DNA from: Candidatus Aalborgicola bjergmarkensis
GTDB taxonomy: Bacteria; Pseudomonadota; Gammaproteobacteria; Burkholderiales; Burkholderiaceae_C
Reading direction: 5' to 3'
Assembly (NCBI GenBank): GCA_016708725.1
Contig: JADJFE010000030.1
Coordinates: forward strand, 496,001-560,000
Length of the DNA: 64,000 bases
A model generated the notes under the pieces. It did not search any database and was not told the origin of the DNA. It saw only the letters and a list, made by a program, of their open reading frames with translations. Position 1 is the first letter of the stretch; each line of letters starts with the position of its first letter. Position numbers and translations under genes: made by a program. This document shows, in pieces, positions 44,170 through 53,277 of the stretch.

Positions 44170-44550
44170 ATGGCAACAATTCTCATCGTTGATGACTCGG
44201 AGACGGTCAGAGTCCAACTCAGTAATGATTTGATCGCTGCGGGTTACACCACGCTTGAAGCGAGCAATGGGCTGGAAGGTTTGAGGATGTTGAATACACA
44301 TCCAGACGAGATCAGCCTGATTTTTTGTGATGTCAACATGCCGGAGATGGACGGCCTCAGCATGTGTCGGGAGTTGCACAAAGATACTGCTTTTAAAAAT
44401 ATACCGATATTCATGTTGACCACACAAACCAGCATTGAAATGAAGGCAGAGGGCAAGGCGTGTGGCGTGGTTGCCTGGATAGTCAAACCCTACAAGAAGG
44501 AAATAGTCCTGGGTGGCATCGCAAAGATATTGGCGCGGCAGGTGCGATAG
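44170..44550 (+). CDS. CheY-like single-domain response regulator
   Basis: 126 residues, one receiver domain. Acidic pocket in IVDDSETVR, phospho-acceptor Asp in IFCDVNMPEMDG, Thr in FMLTTQ and Lys in IVKPYKK are all present. It has no output domain, so it signals by protein binding. It closely resembles the receiver at 63469 (VDDSSTVR, CDVNMPNMDG, MLTTEN, IVKPFKG). It ends a three-gene unit with a CheX-like phosphatase and a PAS-GGDEF protein. A GGAGAA ribosome-binding site precedes the ATG. Confidence 0.93.
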   Translation: MATILIVDDSETVRVQLSNDLIAAGYTTLEASNGLEGLRMLNTHPDEISLIFCDVNMPEMDGLSMCRELHKDTAFKNIPIFMLTTQTSIEMKAEGKACGVVAWIVKPYKKEIVLGGIAKILARQVR

Positions 44551-44563
44551 CCGAATGGATCAA

Positions 44564-45877
44564 TTAACCATGGGAACGATTTACTGCCAATGCCAACATC
44601 TCAGGAATTACCAAATGCTGCATAGTGCGTAACAAGCGCATTTCCCCTCCTGAATAGGGGCGTGCTTGTTCCGGGAGTTTTTCGTTTTCAACCTGGATGC
44701 GCTGTACCAGTTCCGCCAGTGCATTTGGCATGGCATCGACCATCCGGTGTAATTCCCGCTCACCGATGCGCCGCGTTAGTCCCAAAGCTACACTGGATTC
44801 GAGCAAGGCTGATCGATTTATTTCACCAAATGTACTGACCCCAGGAAGTGGAATCATCATCGGTATCGAAGGCCAGGTTGCGCGCTGATCAGCAAAAGCA
44901 CGTGTATGGTAAGTCCCGGTACTTAATAGGTCGTAGGGTGGGCAGAGATCAATGCCATCCGGTCCAACATGGAATGAAATGTTCTTAAGATGGTTGTCAT
45001 CATTGGCAACCAGTACGTTGAATACCAACCATCGAAAAAGTTGCAGGCGTGCGCCAGCCCTGTTGCGACATTGAACGATACATTCGACCAGTGTATCCAA
45101 CGTGGCCGCGCTGTTCTTGAAAGAACGCGGTTTGTTTAATAGCTGACAGGCATCAATGATGTGGCGACGCTGCGTGAAGCCAGCATCGTCTATATACCGG
45201 TCAAAACGCTCAACGATGTAGACCGGTTGGGGCACATAACGACGATACACTTTCGGCGGTTGCAACCCAAGTTTCTCAGCAAGCCGCATTGTGATGTATT
45301 CGTTAATAACCGAAGCTGGGTAGTCATCGCTGATATGGTCCGGCTTAAGAATGTGCGTAGAAGGCTCCGCTCCAACTGGTTCAAACAATTGTCCGTTTCG
45401 GTAAACCACAAGCAACTTGTTCTGTGCGCCTGCCACCGACATGCGCTTGGGCGCTTCCTTGCTTAGGGATTCCCGAGACAAGTCACGAATGCGCTGACTT
45501 AACACCGCATCACTCAAGGGCTGCAAATCGCCAGTTTCTGGTGCAGCTTGCTCAGGCCGCAGCAACACCAAAGAACCCGTGGATTCCGCCCCCAGATACG
45601 CCAAAAGCGCAAAAGCATCATCTCCTTCAAGTCCAGCTTCCTTGCTAACCGTTTCGCGCAACTTCTCTTCAGGCAACAGGTTGTCAAAGTACCACTGCAC
45701 CGGACGATTTGTGCCTCCATCGGCGTGAAGCAATGGAGCACGCGGCAAACCTGGCGCCAAGTCAAATCCGGATGCCGCACTTGCCCATGCCTTGTCATAT
45801 TCAAAAGACCAAAGGCCATTCCCCTCGAACAAAATGCCAACACGTGTCCTGTTCAGATAGACATGCAGGCTACGCAT
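44564..45877 (-). CDS. hipA: HipA-family serine/threonine kinase toxin
   Basis: 437 residues with the HipA N-terminal couple domain (LHVYLNRTRVGIL ...) and kinase core. The Gly-rich/Ser region SVAGAQNKLLV, the catalytic DDNHLKNISF and the metal-binding CPPYDLLST are intact. In E. coli HipA phosphorylates glutamyl-tRNA synthetase and induces persistence. The start ATG at 45877 overlaps the end of hipB by 8 bp, as is usual for this pair. It converges with the CheY-like gene, 13 bp apart. Confidence 0.93.
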   Translation of the reverse strand: MRSLHVYLNRTRVGILFEGNGLWSFEYDKAWASAASGFDLAPGLPRAPLLHADGGTNRPVQWYFDNLLPEEKLRETVSKEAGLEGDDAFALLAYLGAESTGSLVLLRPEQAAPETGDLQPLSDAVLSQRIRDLSRESLSKEAPKRMSVAGAQNKLLVVYRNGQLFEPVGAEPSTHILKPDHISDDYPASVINEYITMRLAEKLGLQPPKVYRRYVPQPVYIVERFDRYIDDAGFTQRRHIIDACQLLNKPRSFKNSAATLDTLVECIVQCRNRAGARLQLFRWLVFNVLVANDDNHLKNISFHVGPDGIDLCPPYDLLSTGTYHTRAFADQRATWPSIPMMIPLPGVSTFGEINRSALLESSVALGLTRRIGERELHRMVDAMPNALAELVQRIQVENEKLPEQARPYSGGEMRLLRTMQHLVIPEMLALAVNRSHG

Positions 45878-46169
45878 TGCTTAATGCGTTTGTCAACCTT
45901 TTTACACGCACACCGCCCTTGGCTTGCAGAGCACGCACCTCGGATTCGGCAGTTGATGGAATATCGACGACCAATTTCAATCCCATTTCAGAAAGCAAGC
46001 GCAGCACAAGACCGAACTGCACAGTCTGCTTACCGTATTCCACATCAGAAACGAATTGCTTGCTAACGCCCGTGATTTCTGCCAAGTCATCAAGACGGAC
46101 TTTTGCGCTCTTGCGTGCAGCACGTAGAACGAGGCCTAATTCAGCTACTGATTGAACAGGTATTTGCAT
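45870..46169 (-). CDS. hipB: HipB-type antitoxin, Xre-family helix-turn-helix
   Basis: 99 residues with an Xre-type helix-turn-helix (LDDLAEITGVSKQFVSDVEYGK). It neutralises HipA and represses its own operon. Two inverted-repeat operators lie just upstream (46173-46192 and 46225-46242) with the N8 spacing known for HipB. The start ATG at 46169 is immediately next to the first operator, so binding would block the promoter and start region. Confidence 0.92.
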   Translation of the reverse strand: MQIPVQSVAELGLVLRAARKSAKVRLDDLAEITGVSKQFVSDVEYGKQTVQFGLVLRLLSEMGLKLVVDIPSTAESEVRALQAKGGVRVKRLTNALSNA

Positions 46170-46172
46170 AAA

Positions 46173-46192
46173 ATTCCTACGAATGCAGGAAT
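46173..46192. promoter_or_regulatory. Candidate HipB operator 1
   Basis: ATTCCTACGAATGCAGGAAT is an inverted repeat ATTCCT-N8-AGGAAT. E. coli HipB binds TATCC-N8-GGATA, which has the same geometry. It ends 4 bp upstream of the hipB start. Confidence 0.75.
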
Positions 46193-46224
46193 TGTAGCCT
46201 GGAATGATGGTATTTTAAAAGAAG

Positions 46225-46242
46225 TTCCTATGATTGCAGGAT
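46225..46242. promoter_or_regulatory. Candidate HipB operator 2
   Basis: TTCCTATGATTGCAGGAT repeats the TTCCT-N8-AGGA pattern with the same centre (ATGATTGC against ACGAATGC). It lies 52 bp upstream of operator 1, five helical turns away. Confidence 0.7.
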
Positions 46243-46287
46243 TTTTTCGGAAAAGAATACACCATCTGGCCTTAATTTCTACCTTTG

Positions 46288-46746
46288 TCAGGACTTTTTG
46301 AAATCGTCGTGGCAGGATTTGCAGGTGCGTGTGACCTCATTCATCTGCGCCTTGAGCGCAGCTGCATCACCCCCGGTGCGGGCGATTGCGTTCAATTTTG
46401 TCGCGTCCGAGCGGAAGCGATCTGCCAGCGCGCGGAACTTCGCTCCCTGTTCCCAGATCGAAGGAAGTGCCTTGGTGTCGCCTTCCTGTGAGCCGGGCAC
46501 AAACCCCTCGGTGGCCTGTTGGCTCAACATCTCAAGCCATGCAGTGCTGCGCTGGGCTTCTTCCCGGACGAAGGGTATGCTGCCCTTGGTCTGGAGCGAC
46601 AATCGGTCATAATGCCACTTGATCATCACCATCACCGCCCGCCGGTAGCGTATGGCATCTTCTGTCCGAGGTACAGGGGTCTGGGCGTTGCAAACACCCA
46701 CGAACACCATGAAACCAGTGACCCACAATAATTTCTTGTATCGCAT
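46288..46746 (-). CDS. Cytochrome c' family protein
   Basis: 152 residues from ATG 46746. Signal peptide 1-22 (ending VCNAQ), a four-helix-bundle pattern and a single haem motif CKSCHDDFKK at the very C terminus, the hallmark of cytochrome c'. The positions RYRRAVM and EQGAKFRALADRF match the helices of the family. These periplasmic proteins bind NO or act in detoxification. The gene is divergent from a dihaem cytochrome gene 43 bp away. The open frame extends upstream to 46803 but would run into the divergent gene. Confidence 0.92.
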   Translation of the reverse strand: MRYKKLLWVTGFMVFVGVCNAQTPVPRTEDAIRYRRAVMVMIKWHYDRLSLQTKGSIPFVREEAQRSTAWLEMLSQQATEGFVPGSQEGDTKALPSIWEQGAKFRALADRFRSDATKLNAIARTGGDAAALKAQMNEVTRTCKSCHDDFKKS

Positions 46747-46789
46747 ATCCTTTTCTTCCCTGATTTTGCAAGAACTACGGGCCGGGATT

Positions 46790-47368
46790 ATGCTCCTGGC
46801 CATGGTTGCTTGCCCGTATACCCATGCAGAGGTTGTCGAGTCCGCGCTTCAGACCTGCGTCCAGTGCCACGGTGACAAAGGTGTTAGCAGTCAGCCTGGG
46901 ACTCCGCACCTGAACGGACAATTGCCAGCCTACTTTTCTGAGGCAATGTCTGCGTTTGCCAAGGGCACGCGCCCGACGGCGGTGGCGCAGCACAAGCAAT
47001 TGGCCGTTGAACAGGTTGCCGCAGTCGCAAAGTTCTATGCCAATGAGAAAACGGTCCCCAGACCGAAGCAGAACATTGACCCTGCTCTGGTTGCCAAAGG
47101 CGAAAAAATCTACGCCAACCGCTGTATGGAATGCCATCCCGACAATGGCCGTGATTCGGACAAGGATGCACCCTATATGGCAGCACAGGAGCTGGAATTT
47201 CTTGTCACCCAGACCCTTGCATTCAAAACAGGTGTACGCAAGTTTGCCTTTTTGATGGATGATGCCTACCGGGGATTGACGGACGACGAACTGGCGGCAG
47301 TAGCCCATTTTTTTGCCGCACAGGATTTGCTTGCTTCGCCCACAGAAAAGAAAAGGCGGCGCAAATAG
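46790..47368 (+). CDS. Dihaem cytochrome c (c4-like)
   Basis: 192 residues from ATG 46790, with haem motifs CVQCH and CMECH in two homologous domains, as in cytochrome c4. The signal peptide from this ATG is short (MLLAMVACPYTHAEV); an in-frame TTG at 46766 would add LQELRAGI and a positive charge, so the start is uncertain. It is a periplasmic electron carrier. It is divergent from the cytochrome c' gene, and the two promoters must overlap in the 43-bp gap. The C terminus ends in a basic KKRRRK. Confidence 0.88.
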   Translation: MLLAMVACPYTHAEVVESALQTCVQCHGDKGVSSQPGTPHLNGQLPAYFSEAMSAFAKGTRPTAVAQHKQLAVEQVAAVAKFYANEKTVPRPKQNIDPALVAKGEKIYANRCMECHPDNGRDSDKDAPYMAAQELEFLVTQTLAFKTGVRKFAFLMDDAYRGLTDDELAAVAHFFAAQDLLASPTEKKRRRK

Positions 47369-47395
47369 CGCACGCTGGTTCGCTGGTCTGTTGGT

Positions 47396-48610
47396 TTAGC
47401 TGGACTGCTGGGGGGGAGCAGTTTCCGCCATCTCGACCCGGTTTCGCCCGTTTTGTTTGGCAAGATATAAGCTGTGGTCGGCGCGCGCCAACGCATCCTC
47501 GGCACGCTGATCGCTTGGCAACAATCGGGTTACGCCAATGCTGACCGTAAATCGCAGCGTGGCACCTTCATGGACCACGGTGGTTTCAGCCGATTTCTGG
47601 CGGAGCCGTTCGGCAAAGTGAAACGCGGAAGACGCATCCGTCCCGGTCAGAATGATGGCAAATTCTTCGCCGCCAATCCGACCCGCCATATCGACTTTTC
47701 GCATCTCGGAGGAGACTACTGTGCCAAATGATTGCAGCACTGCGTCGCCACGCGCGTGTCCATATTGGTCATTGATCTGCTTGAAGTGGTCAAGATCACA
47801 CATCAGCACACTGGCCATGCCAATTTCGTAGCGCTTGATCCGGGCGAATTCGTCCTGCAGGCGCGTCATGAATCCACGGCGGTTGGGTAGGCCGGTCAGC
47901 ACGTCGGTGGTCGCACGTGCCTCAACCTCAGCCAGCGCAGCCTCCGTTGCATCAAGCAGGGCATTGGCGCTTTGGGCCAGCGACCCGATTTCGTTCAATG
48001 CATCGGCTGGCGCAACGTATACCCGCTTTCCGCTTCCGGGTTTGATTGCGGCCAGGGTGTCTGCCAGATTCGCGAGAGGTTTCCCAATCAGGTGTTGTGA
48101 AAAAAACATGATGAGCACGGCTGTCAAGGCAATTTGCCCCAGGAATATGGCACTTTGCTTTAGCGCCCCCATGGAGGCTTGCGCCTGTATCAGCGGGTCA
48201 TTGCGCATAACCGTCAGCACCCCGATTTTTTCCAGACCGTCTACCGGGGACATCAAGGCATACGCGGTTCGGGATGATTCGTCTTCGCCCTCGACATTAC
48301 TGACATGCCCACCGCTTTGCGTAAATTCCTTGGGGTTCAGACTGGTCAGCACAACCCCCTTGATATTGGGGTTGGTGCGCAATCCCTCGATGACACCTCT
48401 TGCAATTTTTTCATTGGCGGCAAACACGGCGACTTCGGCTTGTGCCTGTACGGTACGCACAAGGTCGCGTTCCAGTGTCACCGCATCGGTCATCTCATGT
48501 TGGTACGACATGTGATAGGTCAACGCCACCGCAAATGCCACCAGGATCAGCATGGTCAGACTGACGTAGGCAACCAATCGCCGCTGAACGCTGTGCCTGC
48601 TTGCTATCAT
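47396..48610 (-). CDS. Membrane diguanylate cyclase, sensor of operon 1
   Basis: 404 residues. Membrane helix (about 14-34), periplasmic CHASE8-like domain (about 35-140), second helix (about 152-172), HAMP and GGDEF domain. The active site RIGGEEF is intact, with an RxxD inhibitory site (RKVD) five residues upstream. The first 225 residues are nearly the same as those of the kinase at 50631, so the same input drives different outputs. It starts at an ATGA overlap with the small binding-protein gene at 48607 and is the last gene of a three-gene operon. Confidence 0.92.
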   Translation of the reverse strand: MIASRHSVQRRLVAYVSLTMLILVAFAVALTYHMSYQHEMTDAVTLERDLVRTVQAQAEVAVFAANEKIARGVIEGLRTNPNIKGVVLTSLNPKEFTQSGGHVSNVEGEDESSRTAYALMSPVDGLEKIGVLTVMRNDPLIQAQASMGALKQSAIFLGQIALTAVLIMFFSQHLIGKPLANLADTLAAIKPGSGKRVYVAPADALNEIGSLAQSANALLDATEAALAEVEARATTDVLTGLPNRRGFMTRLQDEFARIKRYEIGMASVLMCDLDHFKQINDQYGHARGDAVLQSFGTVVSSEMRKVDMAGRIGGEEFAIILTGTDASSAFHFAERLRQKSAETTVVHEGATLRFTVSIGVTRLLPSDQRAEDALARADHSLYLAKQNGRNRVEMAETAPPQQSS

Positions 48611-49035
48611 TCCTTGAGCGTCAGCACGGTGCGCACCGATTTGTCGACTGCCGATGCATCGACATAACCAATCGCGTGACGGTTTCTGCGAACCATTTCA
48701 AGTACGCTTTTGCTGTCATCCAGCGACACGGGGGGCTGGGTTTCACCACTGAATTGCAGGCGCGCCCAATAGGCATTGAGCCGACGCAGGTCCATACCAT
48801 TCACCTGCTTGAAGAAGCGTTCGCGCAGCGCACCCTCCCTGGGATGGTCGAGCACCAGGAGCTTTTCTCCGGCAGCCGCTTTGAGACGTCCCAGATAAAT
48901 GTCCGAAACTTCACGGATGGTCATCTGCTGCAGGGGGCTGTCCAGCGCCACCACCACAACGATTTCGCCATGCACCACTGGCGATGCGAACGCCAGAAAG
49001 GTTATCAGCCACCAGGAACGAAGTTGCGTCATCAT
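48607..49035 (-). CDS. Small PstS-like periplasmic binding protein, operon 1
   Basis: 142 residues with a signal peptide (1-23, ending VVHGE). The remainder matches the short PBP-like proteins annotated as phosphate-type substrate-binding: REVSDIYLGRLK, RERFFKQVNGMDLRRLNAYWARLQFSG (shown as hallmark pieces RERFFKQVN and YWARLQFSG) and HAIGYVDAS. It is about half the length of a true PstS, so it is one lobe. It overlaps the stop of the outer-membrane gene (TGATG) and the start of the sensor (ATGA), so expression is tightly coupled. Its likely job is to relay ligand binding to the sensor. Confidence 0.85.
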   Translation of the reverse strand: MMTQLRSWWLITFLAFASPVVHGEIVVVVALDSPLQQMTIREVSDIYLGRLKAAAGEKLLVLDHPREGALRERFFKQVNGMDLRRLNAYWARLQFSGETQPPVSLDDSKSVLEMVRRNRHAIGYVDASAVDKSVRTVLTLKE

Positions 49036-50303
49036 CAGAACAGGAAGTCCATGCCGACCGTGAAGATGTTGACCTGGCTGCTGCGCTCAAAGATGCCAGG
49101 GCCTCGGAACCATTGGGCGTAGCCCATGGGTTCTATGCGTGTGTTCTCCCATTGAAATTTTATGGCCGCGCGCGGATGAACGTCCCACCGTGTGCCGACG
49201 GCCAAGGTCGTCTGATCGGCACGCGAAGTGTTGGAGATCCGATAAGCCGTTGTCTGAAATGCGCGTTGCCCGATAACGGACCAATCGTTTAGCGGCGCAA
49301 GTACATTGCCCTGCGGGCGACTGGCGCTGAGCATGACATAGGGAGTCCATGCATGGATACGCCGACCGACGACACCATAGCCGTTCCAGCCGGGTGCTGT
49401 CATCGCTGTGTCGGTCCAGGTTCGCCCGAATTCCGTTTGCATCAGCCAGTTTCCGTCGTCATAGGCAAGGCCGAGCGTGGCATAACGTAGCTGCGCATCA
49501 CCAAAGCGCATTTCGTTGCGCAGCACGACGGCCTCGCGCGCAATGCTTGGGATGGGCACTGCGGCAATTTGTTCCAATCCGGCATACAAAGGTTCCAGAT
49601 TCGGAACTTCCGCACCGCTGACAAACCCGGACAGGCCGGCTTTCAGGCGCCACGGGCCACCTTCTCGTTGCACGGACAAACTCCACAGAGAATCCCCCTT
49701 GAAGCGAAAGTTTGTATCGCCCATCGGAATCCAGACTTTCGAAGTGCCCGCTTGTGCACGGACACGCCAGCGCGCATCGTCGGTATTCCATTCGTGGGTG
49801 AGGTCGGCACCATCGAGGCTAAAAATCGGAATCCAGCCGTAAAACTCGGTGGGTGGTCGCACCCACGCATAGGCGTAGCCCAGATTGCGGTGGTCGCTCA
49901 TCAGAAAGGCGTCATAACCGATGCGCCCGACTCGAAGGCGCAAGTAGTCTGACGGTTGAAGGTCAAGATACGCCAGTTCGACGAGATCATTGGCTTCCTG
50001 TCTGGTCTGGTCACGTAGCACCAGTTGGGCGAGTGCCCCGACCTGTGGGGAGTGCTGATAACTGGCCTGGAGACCTATGCGCGAATCAAGCTTCCAGGTT
50101 CCGCCGGTTGAATAATCGTCTTGCGGGCGTTGTGTGATGTCGCGAATGAGGGTCAGTTGTGCGTCGTTGTCCCAACTGTAGGAGAGGGTGCCGTAGCCCG
50201 ATATGCGAACGGGCGAGGGTTCCACATCCGCCAGCACCGATGTCGCGCACAAAAGCAGCAAGCCCGACAACACCCGAACAGACCAATCGCGAAAATGCGA
50301 CAT
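49035..50303 (-). CDS. Outer-membrane beta-barrel protein, operon 1
   Basis: 422 residues from ATG 50303, chosen because the paralogue at 53278 shares MSHxRDWSVR as its start and a GGGGAAAGG ribosome-binding site lies 6 bp upstream. Signal peptide 1-23 (ending VLADV). Alternating strands rich in aromatic residues end in a C-terminal Phe (MDFLF), as for barrels. No classical porin signature was recognised. It heads a three-gene operon with a binding protein and a sensor and probably admits or senses the ligand at the cell surface. Confidence 0.82.
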   Translation of the reverse strand: MSHFRDWSVRVLSGLLLLCATSVLADVEPSPVRISGYGTLSYSWDNDAQLTLIRDITQRPQDDYSTGGTWKLDSRIGLQASYQHSPQVGALAQLVLRDQTRQEANDLVELAYLDLQPSDYLRLRVGRIGYDAFLMSDHRNLGYAYAWVRPPTEFYGWIPIFSLDGADLTHEWNTDDARWRVRAQAGTSKVWIPMGDTNFRFKGDSLWSLSVQREGGPWRLKAGLSGFVSGAEVPNLEPLYAGLEQIAAVPIPSIAREAVVLRNEMRFGDAQLRYATLGLAYDDGNWLMQTEFGRTWTDTAMTAPGWNGYGVVGRRIHAWTPYVMLSASRPQGNVLAPLNDWSVIGQRAFQTTAYRISNTSRADQTTLAVGTRWDVHPRAAIKFQWENTRIEPMGYAQWFRGPGIFERSSQVNIFTVGMDFLF

Positions 50304-50492
50304 CAACATCCTTTCCCCTGAGAACGGTTTCGTAAAAAGTAAGGCAATCAAGGCAGATAAGAGATTCAACGTTTGTCAACCGCACAACGCCAGACATTGC
50401 ATTCTGACACATCCCCAGAATCCCCATAAACGAGGCGGTATGGTTTGTCATGGTGCGGCTCTGTGGACTGGTTTGTTGTTACTATGCTATTG

Positions 50493-50534
50493 ATAGCTGC
50501 CCCCGCACATTCCACGGGGGCTATAGGCTGATTT
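50493..50534. repeat. Half copy of the dispersed palindrome
   Basis: ATAGCTGCCCCCGCAC to CTGATTT is the left arm of the family seen at 6419-6594, and the complement of 57078-57119. It lies in the 327-bp gene-free stretch 50304-50630, which must also hold the promoter of operon 1; nothing else is recognised there. Confidence 0.65.
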
Positions 50535-50630
50535 GATGCCTGATTTGTGGCAAAAAGATGCCACAGAGGCTTGCAAGAGGGGTTTGTATCGCAGGTTTTG
50601 CATTTGTCATATCACGGGCAATATGAGATT

Positions 50631-52853
50631 TCAGCTCAGCGGCAACGTGAACAGGAACTGCGTGCCTTGTCCGGGCGTGGTCTTGACCACCACCGCACCA
50701 CCGCGCCTGAGCGTTTCACTGTGTACCGCTGCCAGCCCCATGCCGCGTCCGGCCAGTTCGCTGACCTCGGTTTGCGTGCTGATCGCGTCCCGGAACACCA
50801 GTTGCGCAATGGTCTCGTCAGGAATGTGTGCCACTTCTTCCTGGGCGTAGATACCGTTGGCCACGGCACGCGTGCGCAGTGCGTTCAGATTGATGCCGGC
50901 GCCGTCGTCGGCAATGCACAGCGTGATGTGCTGGCGCTCTAGCGCCACGCTGCAGTGGATGTGGCCGGTCTCGTCCTTCCGGGCCGCCCAGCGCTCCTCC
51001 GGGGTTTCGATGCCATGGGCCACGGCATTGCGAAACACGTGCACCAGCGCGTGCAGGAAGGCGCGGTAGTCGTTGGGGTCGATCCAGACCTGGTCGCCGC
51101 TGACCTGCAGCGGTGCGACTTCTTTTTCCATGCGCTTGGCAGCCTGGCGCACCAGGCCGTCAAAGCCCAGCAGCACGTCCTTGAAGGACACCTTGCGCAA
51201 GGTGCCGATCTGTTCGAGCAGGGTCCGTATCTCGCCCACCGAGGTGTCCACGTTTTCACCGCGCAACAACTGGATCGCCAGTGCCTCGAACTGGCGTGCC
51301 TGTGCCTGCGTGAGCACGATGCTGTCGCCATGGAGCAGGAAGTCTTCGCCCAGCGCCTCGCGCAAAAGCGCCAGATCCGCCTCCAACGGGGTCTGCAGAT
51401 CCTGAACCGATACCAGGCGGGCGATTTGCGCTACTTCCAGTGCTGCGCCCAGTGCCAGCAATTCTGACAAGCTCGTCTCGATGGCATGCAGTGCCTTGGG
51501 GGTACCGGGAAAGCTGAACTGGCTCAGCAGGCCCTTGTAGGTGTGGATTGCGCGCAGCAGCTCTTTGGCCAGCAGCGGCGCGTTGCTGGCACTGTGCAGC
51601 ATCTGGGCTATGCCCGAGGCCAGGAAGCTGCGAAAGGCATCGATGGTTTCAAAGAAGTTGCGGCTGTCGCATACGGCAGCAACGATCAGCTCCAGGCGTT
51701 GGCGCTCGCTTTCGAGCAAAGCGGCCATGCGCCGCTCGGCGGTGATGTCGCTGAGAACGACCATGAATTTGCCCTTATCCAGGGCTTTGTACTCGATCTT
51801 GAGGGTCATGCCCTCGCGCTCGATCCGGGCGGGAAGCAGCGAGAGCATGACCTGGCGCACATCCGGGTCGGTTGCTTCGACCACGCTGGCGATGACGGCG
51901 CGCAGCAGTTCGGCCTTGTCCGGGTCTTGCGCAAAGATCAGTTCGGGCGCCTGGCAAAGCGCGGGCGAGCGGCCCAGCATGCTTTCGCAGGCTAGGCTGT
52001 ACTGGGCGTCCACGACCAGATCGGCGCCAAAGGAGAGAAAACCCTCACCCGAGTTGTCCAGCAGGCGGCGGAAATCCTGGTTGGCGTGTTCGAGCTGGGT
52101 TTGGGTGGTTTGCAGGTTGTCCAGGGTCGTGGCCAGCGTATCGTTGCTTTCCTTCAACTTGATGGCACGTGCCCCAACCTCAGCCAGCGCGGCCTCCGTT
52201 GCGTCCAGCAGGGCATTGGCATTGTCGGCCAGGGACCCGATTTCGTTCCCTGCATCGGCAGGTGCGACGTGCACGCGTTTGCCGCTGCCGGGTTTTATCG
52301 CGGCCAGGTTTTTCGCCAGATGCACAAGCGGTTTTCCGATCAGGTAGTGTGAAAAAAGCATGATGACCACGGCGGTCAAGGCAATCTGCCCCAGAAACAT
52401 GGCACTTTGTCGCAGTGCCCACATGGAGGCTTGCTCTTGTACCAACAGGTCATTGCGAATAACCGTCAACACTCCGATTTTTTCCAGACCATCAACCGGC
52501 GACATCAAGGCATACGTGGTTAGGGACAATTCGTCTTCGAGTTCGAAAGAGCCACCGCTAAACGCAAATTCCGTTGGATTCAGACTGGTGAGTCTGACCC
52601 CCTTGATGTTGAGGTTGGTGCGCAGCCCCTCGATGACGCCTTTTGCAATGTTTTCATTGGCGGCAAACACGGCGACTTCGGCTTGTGCCTGCACGGTACG
52701 TACAAGGTCGCGTTCCAGTGTCACGGCCTCGGTCACCTCGTGTTGGTACGACATGTGATAGGTTAGCGCCACCGCAAACGCCACCAGGAACAGCATGGTC
52801 AGGCTGACGTAGGCGACCAATCGCCGCTGAACGCTGTGCCTGCTCGCAATCAT
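50631..52853 (-). CDS. CHASE8-HAMP-PAS-HPt-HATPase hybrid, sensor of operon 2
   Basis: 740 residues. The first 225 residues (membrane helices, CHASE8-like domain, HAMP) match the diguanylate cyclase at 47396. A PAS-like domain (about 260-375) follows, then an HPt-type helix with phospho-accepting H437 in AIHTYKG, and a CheA-like ATPase with FRNAVAHGIETPEER, DDGAGIN and GRGMGL. No CheW-like regulatory domain follows. It resembles a short CheA fused to a membrane sensor. The start overlaps the binding-protein stop by ATGA. A cognate receiver is not in the operon; the nearest are at 44170 and 63469. Confidence 0.9.
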   Translation of the reverse strand: MIASRHSVQRRLVAYVSLTMLFLVAFAVALTYHMSYQHEVTEAVTLERDLVRTVQAQAEVAVFAANENIAKGVIEGLRTNLNIKGVRLTSLNPTEFAFSGGSFELEDELSLTTYALMSPVDGLEKIGVLTVIRNDLLVQEQASMWALRQSAMFLGQIALTAVVIMLFSHYLIGKPLVHLAKNLAAIKPGSGKRVHVAPADAGNEIGSLADNANALLDATEAALAEVGARAIKLKESNDTLATTLDNLQTTQTQLEHANQDFRRLLDNSGEGFLSFGADLVVDAQYSLACESMLGRSPALCQAPELIFAQDPDKAELLRAVIASVVEATDPDVRQVMLSLLPARIEREGMTLKIEYKALDKGKFMVVLSDITAERRMAALLESERQRLELIVAAVCDSRNFFETIDAFRSFLASGIAQMLHSASNAPLLAKELLRAIHTYKGLLSQFSFPGTPKALHAIETSLSELLALGAALEVAQIARLVSVQDLQTPLEADLALLREALGEDFLLHGDSIVLTQAQARQFEALAIQLLRGENVDTSVGEIRTLLEQIGTLRKVSFKDVLLGFDGLVRQAAKRMEKEVAPLQVSGDQVWIDPNDYRAFLHALVHVFRNAVAHGIETPEERWAARKDETGHIHCSVALERQHITLCIADDGAGINLNALRTRAVANGIYAQEEVAHIPDETIAQLVFRDAISTQTEVSELAGRGMGLAAVHSETLRRGGAVVVKTTPGQGTQFLFTLPLS

Positions 52854-53275
52854 TCCTTGAGCGTCAGCACGGTTCGCACCGATTGGTCAACTGCCGACGC
52901 ATCGACATAACCAATCGCGTGGCGGTTGCGCCGGATCGTGTAAAGCACGCTTTGGTTGTCGTCCAGCGACACGGGCGGCTGGGTTTCACCGCTGAACTGC
53001 AGGCGTGCCCAATAGGCATTGAGCCGACGCAGATCCATGCCGTTTACTTGTTTGAAGAAGCGTTCTCGCAGTGCACTTTCTCTCGGATGATCAAGAACCA
53101 ACAACTTTTCTCCGGCAGCCGTTTTGAGGCGTCCCAGATAAACGTCCGAAGCTTCACGGCTGCTAAGTTGCCGCAGGGGGCTGTCCAGCGCCACCACCAC
53201 AGCGATGTCGCCATGTACCACCGGCGACGCGAACACCAGTAAGATTGCCAGCCACCAGGTACGAAGTTGCGCCAT
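52850..53275 (-). CDS. Small PstS-like periplasmic binding protein, operon 2
   Basis: 141 residues, a close paralogue of the protein at 48607: signal peptide (ending VVHGD), REASDVYLGRLK, YWARLQFSG and HAIGYVDAS are shared. It begins 2 bp after the outer-membrane gene and overlaps the sensor start by ATGA. Most differences lie near residues 33-40 and 107-115, which may tune ligand choice. Confidence 0.85.
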   Translation of the reverse strand: MAQLRTWWLAILLVFASPVVHGDIAVVVALDSPLRQLSSREASDVYLGRLKTAAGEKLLVLDHPRESALRERFFKQVNGMDLRRLNAYWARLQFSGETQPPVSLDDNQSVLYTIRRNRHAIGYVDASAVDQSVRTVLTLKE

Positions 53276-53277
53276 TA

